From Comamonadaceae bacterium (lineage in GTDB: Bacteria; Pseudomonadota; Gammaproteobacteria; Burkholderiales; Burkholderiaceae_C): 5,759 nucleotides of DNA. The DNA is taken from assembly GCA_947460165.1 (NCBI GenBank), contig CANHKH010000235.1:1-5759 (forward strand). Direction: 5' to 3'. Below, one piece after another: positions 1 to 4,931 of the stretch (positions are counted from its first letter, which is position 1; every line of letters starts with the position of its first letter). The notes beneath the pieces are model-generated. The model was not told where the DNA came from. It searched no databases and worked only from the letters and a program-made list of their open reading frames with translations. Both the position numbers and the translations under genes were made by a program.

Positions 1-1628
1 TGCTCTTGGGTCACGCCGCCCGGATGCGCGGCCTGCGGGCGCTTGAGCAGCAGCGTGCCCAGGTAGGGTACAAAGTAGACTGACACAATCCAGCTCAGCA
101 GCAGCGCCAACACCGTCACCGCAAAAATGGCAAAGGTGTACTCGCCCGTGACCGACTTGGCCATGCCAATGGGCAAAAAACCCACGGCGGTGATGAGCGT
201 GCCCGTCAGCATGGGCATGGCCGTGACCTCGTAGGCAAAGGTGGCGGCGCGGACCTTGTCGTAGCCCTCCTCCATTTTGCGCACCATCATTTCCACCGCA
301 ATGATGGCGTCGTCCACCAACAGCCCCAGCGCAATGATGAGCGAGCCCAAAGAGATTTTGTGCAGCCCAATGCCCAAGTAACCCATGGCCAAAAAGGTGG
401 TGGCCAGCACCAAGGGAATGGTGATGCCCACCACCAGGCCGGGCCGCATGTCCACGTAATAGCGCCGCCACAGCGGCAGGTGCTGCGCCCCCGCCCGCTT
501 GTGCAAGCCCAGGCTGATGAAGCTGACCGCCAGCACAATGAGCACCGCCTCAATGAGCACCGCCACAAATTCATTGACCGAACGGGTCACCGCGCCCGGC
601 TGGTCTTGCACCTGCACCAAGCGTGCGCCTGCGGGCAAGCTGGTTTGCAGCTGGCTCACCGACTGCTGCAAGGCCTTGCCCAGCGCCACGATGTCGCCGC
701 CCTTGACCATGGACACACCCAGCGCAATGACTTGGGCGCCCTGGTGCCGCACCTTGATGTTGGGCGGGTCCGCATAGCCCCGGCGAATGGTCGCCACATC
801 GCCCAGCCGCAGCTGCGCGCCCGAGGCCGCGCGTATGGGCATGGCCTCCAGTTGCTCGGTGGCCGTGAACTGCCCGGCCACGCGCACCTGCAATACATCG
901 GTGGGGCTTTGCAAGGTGCCGGCCGACTCCACCGCGTTTTGCTGACCGAGCTGGGCCAGCACCTGGCCAAAGTCCAGGCCCATGGCGGCCAAGCGCTTTT
1001 GCGACAGCTCAATAAAGAGCTTTTCGTCTTGGGCGCCAAAAATCTCCACCTTGGCCACGTCTTGCACACGCAGCAAGTGCGCGCGCGCATCGTCGGCCAG
1101 GCGCTTGACCTCGGCCGGGCTGAAGCCCTCGGCCTCTATGGCGTAGATCACGCCAAAGACATCGCCAAACTCGTCATTGAAAAACGGGCCTTGCACGCCT
1201 GCGGGCAAGCTGGCGCGCATGTCGCCAATTTTCTTGCGCACGGAGTACCACACGTTGGGCACATCGCCTGCGCGTGAGTTGTCGCGGATTTGAAAAATGA
1301 TTTGCGTCTCGCCCGGCTTGGAGTAGCTGCGAACCTTGTCGGCGTAAGGCACCTCTTGCAGCGTGCGCTCTAGCTTGTCGGCCACTTGCTCGGCCATTTG
1401 CTGGGCGGTGGCGCCCGGCCAGTAAGCCCGCACCACCATGACCCTGAAGGTAAAAGGCGGGTCCTCGTCTTGCCCCAGCTGAAAGTAGGCCGCCACGCCC
1501 AAGACCAGCATGGCAATCATCAGGTAGCGCGTGAGCGCCGGGTGCTCAATGGCCCAGCGCGAGAGGTTGAATTTGACGCGCTCGGCGCCTTGTGGCGTGT
1601 CTTTGGAATCGGGGGGGCTGGAATTCAT
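1..1628 (-). CDS. RND efflux permease (HAE1/AcrB-like), N-terminal half, cut by window start
   Basis: Proton-driven inner-membrane pump subunit of a tripartite RND exporter; substrate not predictable. Start ATG at 1628-1626; 542 codons are visible and the frame is still open at base 1, about half of the usual ~1,030-1,050 residues. Seen: first membrane helix around residues 34-52 (ALTRYLMIAMLVLGVAAYF); a porter-domain start with GQDEDPPFT and AYWPGATAQQ; then, after the periplasmic part, a run of membrane helices. TM4 carries LGLLVDDAIIAVE with D439-D440 (309-314), matching the proton-relay Asp pair of AcrB. The relay Lys in TM10 lies outside the window. The cytoplasmic side of TM2-TM3 (about residues 374-392, KRAGAQHLPLWRRYYVDM) is longer than in AcrB. 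A Shine-Dalgarno GAGGG (1637-1633) overlaps the stop codon of the adaptor gene just upstream, so the two are co-transcribed and probably translationally coupled. The N-terminal style recalls TriC-like pumps, but I cannot name the pump. Confidence 0.95.
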   Translation of the reverse strand, partial: MNSSPPDSKDTPQGAERVKFNLSRWAIEHPALTRYLMIAMLVLGVAAYFQLGQDEDPPFTFRVMVVRAYWPGATAQQMAEQVADKLERTLQEVPYADKVRSYSKPGETQIIFQIRDNSRAGDVPNVWYSVRKKIGDMRASLPAGVQGPFFNDEFGDVFGVIYAIEAEGFSPAEVKRLADDARAHLLRVQDVAKVEIFGAQDEKLFIELSQKRLAAMGLDFGQVLAQLGQQNAVESAGTLQSPTDVLQVRVAGQFTATEQLEAMPIRAASGAQLRLGDVATIRRGYADPPNIKVRHQGAQVIALGVSMVKGGDIVALGKALQQSVSQLQTSLPAGARLVQVQDQPGAVTRSVNEFVAVLIEAVLIVLAVSFISLGLHKRAGAQHLPLWRRYYVDMRPGLVVGITIPLVLATTFLAMGYLGIGLHKISLGSLIIALGLLVDDAIIAVEMMVRKMEEGYDKVRAATFAYEVTAMPMLTGTLITAVGFLPIGMAKSVTGEYTFAIFAVTVLALLLSWIVSVYFVPYLGTLLLKRPQAAHPGGVTQE

Positions 1629-1637
1629 ACCGCCCTC
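1629..1637 (-). promoter_or_regulatory. Shine-Dalgarno of the permease gene, overlapping adaptor stop
   Basis: Minus-strand GAGGG (1637-1633) lies 4 bases before the permease ATG (1628). Its first two bases are part of the adaptor TGA (1638-1636). This arrangement supports the chosen permease start and suggests translational coupling of the two pump subunits. Confidence 0.6.
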
Positions 1638-2811
1638 ACTTGGCTGCAGCAGGGGTGGCAGCAGCTGGCGCACTTGGCGCACTTGGCGAACCTGGCGAAC
1701 CTGGCGCTTTAGCCTGTGCACTGGACTCACCAAACACACTGACCTTCTGCCCCGCTGTCAGCACATGCACCCCCGTGCTCACCACCCGCATGCCGGGCGC
1801 CAGGCCAGAGGCAATCACCGCCTCGTTGCCATCCACCGTGGCCAGCTGCACGGGCTGGGATTTGAGGCTCATGCTCGCTTCATCGAGCACCCACACCGCA
1901 GTGCCCTGGCCGTCTTGGCGCAGCGCCGTGGTCGGCAGCTTGATCACCTGCTGGCCTTGCAAACCGCCACCGCCCAAGCCTGGCAAGGCCACGCTGACCG
2001 TGGAGCCCAAAGGCAGAGCAGGTGCGCCATCCAAAGTGACTTTGACCAAAAAGGTGCGACTGAGCGCATCTGCACTGGCCGCCACCTCGCGCACGCGGCC
2101 GTTGAGGTCGGCAGGCTGCGCCCAGGGGCGCATGAGCACTTTTTGGCCCGTTTTGATGGCCGCCACCTTGTCTTCAGGCACCGAGAACTGCACCTCGCGC
2201 GGGCCATCGGCCGCCACCCGCAGCACGGTGGCACCGGCCGCCAGCACCTGGCCCACCTCGGCCTCCACGGCGGTGACCACGCCCGAGGCGTCGGCCCGCA
2301 AGCTGGTGTAGGCCGCCTGGTTGGATTGCACGGCCAGCTGGGCCTGGGCTTGGTCGAGCTGGGCCTGGGCCGCCTTGAGGGCAGCTTCCCGGCGCTCTAG
2401 CTCAGCGCCGCTGATGAAGTTTTGCTCCTTGAGCGCCTGGAACCGCTTGAAGTCGGCCGCCGCCAGGTCGCGCTGGGTGCGGGCAGCTTCCACTTGGGCA
2501 CGCGCCGAATCGACGGCCAACTGCACGTCGCTGGGGTCCAGCTGCGCCAGCACTTGGCCAGCTTGCACCTTTTGGCCCACCTCCACCATGCGCTTGGCCA
2601 GCTTGCCATTGAGGCGAAAGCCCAGACGCGACTCCACCCGGGCGCGCACCTCACCTGAAAACTCCAGGCCCGAATTGAATGTGTCTGGGGCCACCTGCAC
2701 CAACTTGACGGCCCGCACAGGCTCCTCAGCGGGGGGTGGTTTGCTGCATCCGGCCAAAAACAAGGCCAGGGGCAAAGCCAAGGCAGTGAAAGTTATCAGT
2801 TGTCGTGTCAT
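1636..2811 (-). CDS. RND efflux periplasmic adaptor (membrane fusion) lipoprotein
   Basis: Links the RND permease to an outer-membrane channel in the periplasm. Of two in-frame starts, ATG 2811 (391 aa) is chosen because it gives a compact lipoprotein signal: MTRQ, hydrophobic core, lipobox L19-A20-G21-C22, with Ser at +2. A TTG at 2847 would add 12 residues in front of the signal. Domains by residue: first lipoyl half ~60-92 (VEVGQKVQAGQVLAQLDP); alpha-helical hairpin rich in Ala/Gln/Glu ~94-167; second lipoyl half ~168-200 (SGVVTAVEAEVGQVLAAGA); beta-barrel ~205-280; membrane-proximal part ~285-360. The tail ~365-391 is a low-complexity Ala/Pro/Ser stretch encoded partly by a 9-bp tandem repeat. 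The length fits the AcrA/MdtA-type family. The permease follows after 7 bp. No outer-membrane factor or regulator gene is in view. Which named pump this belongs to is unknown. Confidence 0.95.
   Translation of the reverse strand: MTRQLITFTALALPLALFLAGCSKPPPAEEPVRAVKLVQVAPDTFNSGLEFSGEVRARVESRLGFRLNGKLAKRMVEVGQKVQAGQVLAQLDPSDVQLAVDSARAQVEAARTQRDLAAADFKRFQALKEQNFISGAELERREAALKAAQAQLDQAQAQLAVQSNQAAYTSLRADASGVVTAVEAEVGQVLAAGATVLRVAADGPREVQFSVPEDKVAAIKTGQKVLMRPWAQPADLNGRVREVAASADALSRTFLVKVTLDGAPALPLGSTVSVALPGLGGGGLQGQQVIKLPTTALRQDGQGTAVWVLDEASMSLKSQPVQLATVDGNEAVIASGLAPGMRVVSTGVHVLTAGQKVSVFGESSAQAKAPGSPGSPSAPSAPAAATPAAAK
1666..1706. repeat. 9-bp tandem repeat, ~4.5 copies, in adaptor C-terminus
   Basis: Four 9-bp units (TGGCGCACT twice, then TGGCGAACC twice) and a partial fifth (TGGCG). 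On the coding (minus) strand they give an in-frame three-residue repeat, read as PGSPGSPSAPSAP, in the tail of the adaptor after its last folded domain. Because the unit is a multiple of three, copy-number change would only lengthen or shorten the tail. The two sub-types suggest successive duplications of different units. Confidence 0.9.
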
Positions 2812-2819
2812 GGCTGGGC

Positions 2820-2847
2820 ATTTTACTGACTGGCCGGTTATTAACAA
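2820..2847 (-). promoter_or_regulatory. Possible sigma70-type promoter for efflux operon
   Basis: In the 89-bp divergent gap, the minus strand shows TTGTTA (2847-2842) and TAAAAT (2825-2820) separated by 16 bp. The -10 matches consensus at 5 of 6 bases and the -35 at 4 of 6. Predicted transcription would begin only a base or two from the ATG at 2811, giving an almost leaderless mRNA. No Shine-Dalgarno sequence is evident before that ATG. I see no convincing promoter or ribosome-binding site for the divergent hpnC in the same gap. This is by-eye matching only. Confidence 0.25.
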
Positions 2848-2900
2848 GGAAAACCCTCATATTCCCAAGGCGACAATGCGCTCATACAAACAGTCACCCC

Positions 2901-3728
2901 ATGCAAGCGCACCACGGCGTCACCCATTACGAAAACTTTCCAGTGGCCTCCTGGCTGTGCCCGGCCGCCCTGCGCCCGGCCGTGGTGGCCATTTACGGCT
3001 TTGCACGCACCGCCGACGACCTGGCCGACGAGGGCGATGCCTCGCCCCAAGAACGCTTGGCCGACCTCGCCGCCTTCAGGCGCGAGCTGCACGCCTGCGC
3101 GCAAGGCCAGACCGCCCAGCGCTGGCCTGAGGTGTTTGGCCCGCTGCAGCCAGTGCTGGCGCACTTCAAGCTGCCGCTGCCCCTGCTGGAAGACCTGCTC
3201 AGCGCTTTTGAGCAAGACGTGCTCACCCACCGCTATGCCAGCCAGGCCCAGCTGCTGGACTATTGCCGCCGCTCGGCCAACCCGGTGGGCCGGCTGCTCT
3301 TGCACCTCTACGGCGTCACAGACCCCCTGGCCCTGCAGCAAAGCGACTGCATTTGCACCGCCTTGCAGCTGGTGAACTTTTGGCAAGACCTGAGCGTGGA
3401 CCTGCCCCGCGGCAGGCTCTACCTGCCCGCCGATATGCTGGCGGGCCACGGCCTGCAAGCCGAGCAACTGCTGCAGCAAGCGTCCAGCCCCGCCGCCCTG
3501 GCGCTGGTGGCCCAGGCCGTGGCCTGGGTGCGCGCGCTCATGCACCAAGGCGCGCCACTGGTGCACGGCGTGCCCGGCCGCGCCGGCTGGGAGCTGCGCC
3601 TGGTGGTGCAAGGCGGCCTGCGCATCGCCCACCGCATTGAAGCCATGGGCTACGACACCCTGCGCCAGCGGCCCAAACTGGGGCGGCGGGATGTGGCGGC
3701 CATGGTGTGGGGCAGTTGTTGGATGTGA
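2901..3728 (+). CDS. hpnC: Squalene/hydroxysqualene synthase HpnC
   Basis: Trans-isoprenyl diphosphate synthase family (head-to-head). In characterised bacteria HpnD makes presqualene diphosphate from two farnesyl diphosphates, HpnC converts it to hydroxysqualene, and HpnE reduces that to squalene for hopanoids. The product is 275 aa, the usual size. Seen: N-terminal THYENFPVASWLCP typical of HpnC; first Asp-rich motif D39-D40-L-A-D43-E44; second motif N159-F-W-Q-D163-L-S-V-D167 followed by LPRGRLYLP; C-terminal RPKLGRRDVAAMVWG as in HpnC/HpnD. ATG 2901 is chosen because the conserved N-terminus begins right after it; the frame stays open upstream to 2805, but that stretch reads as unrelated sequence. 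No Shine-Dalgarno sequence is clear. The gene is divergent from the efflux operon, and hpnD/hpnE, commonly next in line, are absent here. A phytoene synthase (CrtB) is the main alternative but fits the N-terminus less well. Confidence 0.9.
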   Translation: MQAHHGVTHYENFPVASWLCPAALRPAVVAIYGFARTADDLADEGDASPQERLADLAAFRRELHACAQGQTAQRWPEVFGPLQPVLAHFKLPLPLLEDLLSAFEQDVLTHRYASQAQLLDYCRRSANPVGRLLLHLYGVTDPLALQQSDCICTALQLVNFWQDLSVDLPRGRLYLPADMLAGHGLQAEQLLQQASSPAALALVAQAVAWVRALMHQGAPLVHGVPGRAGWELRLVVQGGLRIAHRIEAMGYDTLRQRPKLGRRDVAAMVWGSCWM

Positions 3729-3741
3729 GTGGGGCGGGGCT

Positions 3742-3771
3742 CAGCGCAGTTGCCGTGAATCGACTGCGCTG
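3742..3771. repeat. 9-bp perfect inverted repeat after hpnC
   Basis: CAGCGCAGT (3742-3750) and ACTGCGCTG (3763-3771) are exact reverse complements around a 12-base loop, starting 14 bp past the hpnC stop. It could stall or end hpnC transcription, but no T-tract follows, so it is not a classical intrinsic terminator. A separate perfect 10-bp palindrome TGTCGCGACA (3770-3779) overlaps its right arm by two bases. Confidence 0.5.
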
Positions 3772-3788
3772 TCGCGACAAGCAAGTTG

Positions 3789-3995
3789 TCAGACATAAGC
3801 GTCGGGGAATGCCCGCAGCACGGTATTGATGCGCGTCTACTAGCCCGCAACTTGCGGATTGGGCGGCAAAGGCTTCAAACCCTTGCGCACCAAGCCGCGA
3901 ACAATGTGTTTGACTTCAGACTCCGGGTGATCTCGCGTCGGCTTGGCCTTATACGCACCGGAATGCAAGCGCACCCAATCCGTTTTAGATTTCAC
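3789..3995 (-). pseudogene. brnA: Decayed BrnA antitoxin with internal deletion and two amber codons
   Basis: Relic of a BrnA-type antitoxin (a DNA-binding ribbon-helix-helix protein that neutralises BrnT). It begins at GTG 3995-3993, overlapping the end of the brnT stub, and reads 51 codons: MKSKTDWVRLHSG... HIVRGLVRKGLKPLPPNPQVAG. Two TAG codons (3842-3837) follow, and the same frame then continues TRINTVLRAFPDAYV to TGA (3791-3789). The last part is the typical BrnA end: compare GWQTRVNAALKDWL in the intact copy next door. Aligning the two, about 17 residues holding the beta-strand and first helix are missing between QV and AG, and the Trp and Gln of GWQ would each become TAG by one transition. 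This explanation is inferred from that alignment. A longer open frame from ATG 4061 exists, but its extra N-terminus is the brnT stub read in the wrong frame. Confidence 0.75.
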
Positions 3996-4086
3996 CGTAA
4001 AAGATGTGCGACTCAGGCTTGCTGGCTTTTCTGAACAAGATGACGCGGATCTCATGTTCATTTTGTAAGTGCAAAAAATACAGGCA
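3985..4086 (-). pseudogene. brnT: BrnT toxin 3' stub (relic)
   Basis: The minus-strand frame is open from 4086, just after an in-frame TGA (4089-4087), to TAA 3987-3985, and has no proper start. It reads LHLQNEHEIRVILFRKASKP... FYGEI, matching the C-terminal end of BrnT toxins, where a strand (x-IRVIS-x-RKA) precedes the last helix. It overlaps the relic brnA start (GTGAAATCTAA), the arrangement expected of brnT-brnA operons. Roughly the first two thirds of the toxin, including the WDxxK..N..KH start, are gone, and only 58 bp separate the TGA from the intact upstream module. The stub is unlike the intact BrnT of this window (LISCRYANRQETDDYF), so it is not a copy of it. Family assignment is from memory of BrnT C-termini. 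Confidence 0.65.
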
Positions 4087-4103
4087 TCAAAAAATAATTG
4101 ATG
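4073..4103 (-). terminator. Weak candidate terminator after brnTA
   Basis: Downstream of brnA on the minus strand, CATCAA and TTGATG (4103-4098 and 4090-4085) form a 6-bp stem with a 7-base AT loop; after seven bases comes a run of six T (4078-4073). The stem is AT-rich and the T-run is displaced, so it may be ineffective. It lies in a distinctly AT-rich strip (about 4062-4115) between the intact and relic modules. Confidence 0.25.
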
Positions 4104-4144
4104 GTATTGACACTTGTGCTGAGCGGGCCTGATCGAGCAACAGC

Positions 4145-4480
4145 TTAATCCGCGCTCTGCCGCCTTGGCTTGCGATGGGCGGGCTGAGCAGCCAACCAGT
4201 CCTTCAGTGCTGCGTTGACCCGGGTTTGCCAGCCAGGGCCGCTTGCCCTGAGAGCGCCAACCAGGTCTGGATCAAGTCGAATCGCCACCTGCTGTTTGGC
4301 AGGCCTCTTGTTGGGGCCTCTTGTGCGGCGCAGCGCTTCGATGGTGGACTTGACTCCCCCGCCAGCGGTCACAGCGCCTTGGCTCCAATCGACGGCCACA
4401 GAATCGGGGGACGGTTCAGTGGCGGCGCTGGCCTTGGCGGAAGAAATTTCAGTGGCACTAAAGCGCTTGAAAGTAGTCAT
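4145..4480 (-). CDS. brnA: BrnA family type II antitoxin
   Basis: Antitoxin partner of the BrnT ribonuclease. In known systems BrnA binds BrnT and, through its ribbon-helix-helix end, represses its own operon. The product is 111 aa from ATG 4480. Seen: a polar, probably disordered N-terminal half rich in Ala/Ser; basic linker RRTRGPNKRPAK; then the C-terminal BrnA core QVAIRLDPDLVGALRASGPG followed by WQTRVNAALKDWL, one strand and two helices as in the family; and a basic tail RKPRRQSAD. The upstream brnT stop (TAG 4460-4458) falls inside this gene, so the two overlap by 23 bp, typical of coupled toxin-antitoxin pairs. An alternative ATG at 4501 adds seven residues (MQTVKKP) and enlarges the overlap to 44 bp. 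Neither start has a strong Shine-Dalgarno sequence, although AAGAAA lies before 4480. The frame is intact, with no sign of decay. Confidence 0.88.
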   Translation of the reverse strand: MTTFKRFSATEISSAKASAATEPSPDSVAVDWSQGAVTAGGGVKSTIEALRRTRGPNKRPAKQQVAIRLDPDLVGALRASGPGWQTRVNAALKDWLAAQPAHRKPRRQSAD

Positions 4481-4727
4481 CGGTTTCTTGACGGTTTGCA
4501 TAGCGGCAGGAGATCAAGTGTGCGGTGTCATCACCTCGGGGTGTCCAGACCAAGAAGACCGCTCGCCCTTGCCACAGACCAAGGCTTTGCAAGCGCTGTT
4601 CACCATAATTCTGGCGATTGTCTTCCACAGAAACCATCGGGAAGTCGAATACCGGCACCAGCTCAGCAAGATCGATCTTGTGCTTGCGGATGTTCTCCAG
4701 ACGCTTTGACTCGTCCCAGGTGATCAT
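4458..4727 (-). CDS. brnT: BrnT family type II toxin (ribonuclease)
   Basis: BrnT proteins are small RelE-fold RNases that slow translation when free of BrnA. The product is 89 aa, full length for the family. Seen: the family start ITWDESKRLENIRKHKIDL (W-D-x-x-K, N-x-x-K-H); the central FPMVSVEDNRQNYGEQR segment (strand then R-rich turn); hydrophobic strands GRAVFLVWTPRG; and the end LISCRYANRQETDDYF with the conserved R-x-A-x-x-x-E pattern. ATG 4727 is the natural start because the WDxxK motif begins at residue 4. It is the first gene of the brnT-brnA operon, and its last codons overlap brnA. Little room for a ribosome-binding site exists (see the promoter entry), and no AGGAGG-like sequence is present. 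No frameshift or stop is seen, so the module may be active. Confidence 0.92.
   Translation of the reverse strand: MITWDESKRLENIRKHKIDLAELVPVFDFPMVSVEDNRQNYGEQRLQSLGLWQGRAVFLVWTPRGDDTAHLISCRYANRQETDDYFQAL
4667..4680. repeat. 14-bp perfect palindrome inside brnT
   Basis: CAAGATCGATCTTG is its own exact reverse complement. It covers the codons for K-I-D-L near brnT residues 16-20, about 50 bp inside the gene. It could be an operator half for BrnA or simply a coding coincidence; the KIDL residues are part of the normal BrnT N-terminus. Confidence 0.5.
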
Positions 4728-4733
4728 GGTTGT

Positions 4734-4765
4734 ACTTTATATGCATTCTGTGATCAGTCAAGCAA
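4734..4765 (-). promoter_or_regulatory. Candidate brnTA promoter
   Basis: On the minus strand just before brnT there are two overlapping readings. One is TTGACT (4761-4756) with TAAAGT (4739-4734), 16-bp spacer. The other is TTGCTT (4765-4760) with TATAAA (4741-4736), 18-bp spacer. Either would start transcription within a few bases of the ATG at 4727, suggesting a very short or absent leader. TGATCA occurs at 4721-4726 (touching the start codon) and again at 4751-4756, 30 bp apart, about three helical turns. This would suit a repressor such as BrnA, but the site is not proven. Confidence 0.4.
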
Positions 4766-4931
4766 AACGTAGATGCAAGATAAGTGGATAGCGGCTGAGT
4801 TGTAGGCGCAGTCTGAAGGTCCATCAGATCAGACTTGAGAGGCTGACTGGATGAAAAAAATCTAAAGCATTGCACTTTCACGAGGCGACCATTGGGCACA
4901 GGCCTGCCCTTGAACGGCGCTTGCCATCCCT
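4766..4931. other. Intergenic stretch between brnT promoter and crotonase stop
   Basis: No gene is supported here. Short inverted repeats are GTCTGA/TCAGAC (4811-4816 and 4829-4834) and GGGCA/TGCCC (4894-4898 and 4905-4909, with AGGCCT between). The latter lies 23-38 bases past the crotonase stop on its strand, but the nearest T-run (4860-4854) is over 30 bases further on, so neither is a convincing terminator. Base composition is more AT-rich than the flanking core genes, particularly near 4735-4870. Confidence 0.5.

Noticed and set aside
360..1277. Long open frame on the plus strand (305 codons), rich in His, Gln and Arg
   Set aside because: It lies wholly opposite the RND permease, whose translation has clear family motifs. 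The composition is that of an antisense shadow in GC-rich DNA.
1611..1617. Run of seven G (C7 on the coding strand) at codons 4-6 of the permease, a possible phase-variable tract
   Set aside because: Seven bases is short for a contingency locus and no other sign of switching is seen.
1531..2400. Overlapping plus-strand open frames of 289 and 239 codons
   Set aside because: They are antisense to the permease start and the adaptor gene; no recognisable domain.
1..2811. RND genes next to hpnC as a hopanoid exporter (HpnN-like)
   Set aside because: The permease has the HAE1 drug-efflux layout with its own adaptor and is divergent from hpnC; HpnN belongs to a different RND family and does not come with such an adaptor.
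2841..3632. 263-codon minus-strand frame opposite hpnC
   Set aside because: HpnC on the plus strand has both catalytic Asp motifs; the opposite frame is His/Gln/Val-rich shadow sequence.
3840..4061. 73-aa minus-strand ORF starting MNMRSASSC
   Set aside because: Its last 51 codons are relic brnA, but the first 22 are the brnT stub read out of frame, so it is not a real intact gene.
4175..4723. Plus-strand frames of 182 and 164 codons across the toxin-antitoxin pair
   Set aside because: Antisense to brnA and brnT, which are well supported; no recognisable domain.
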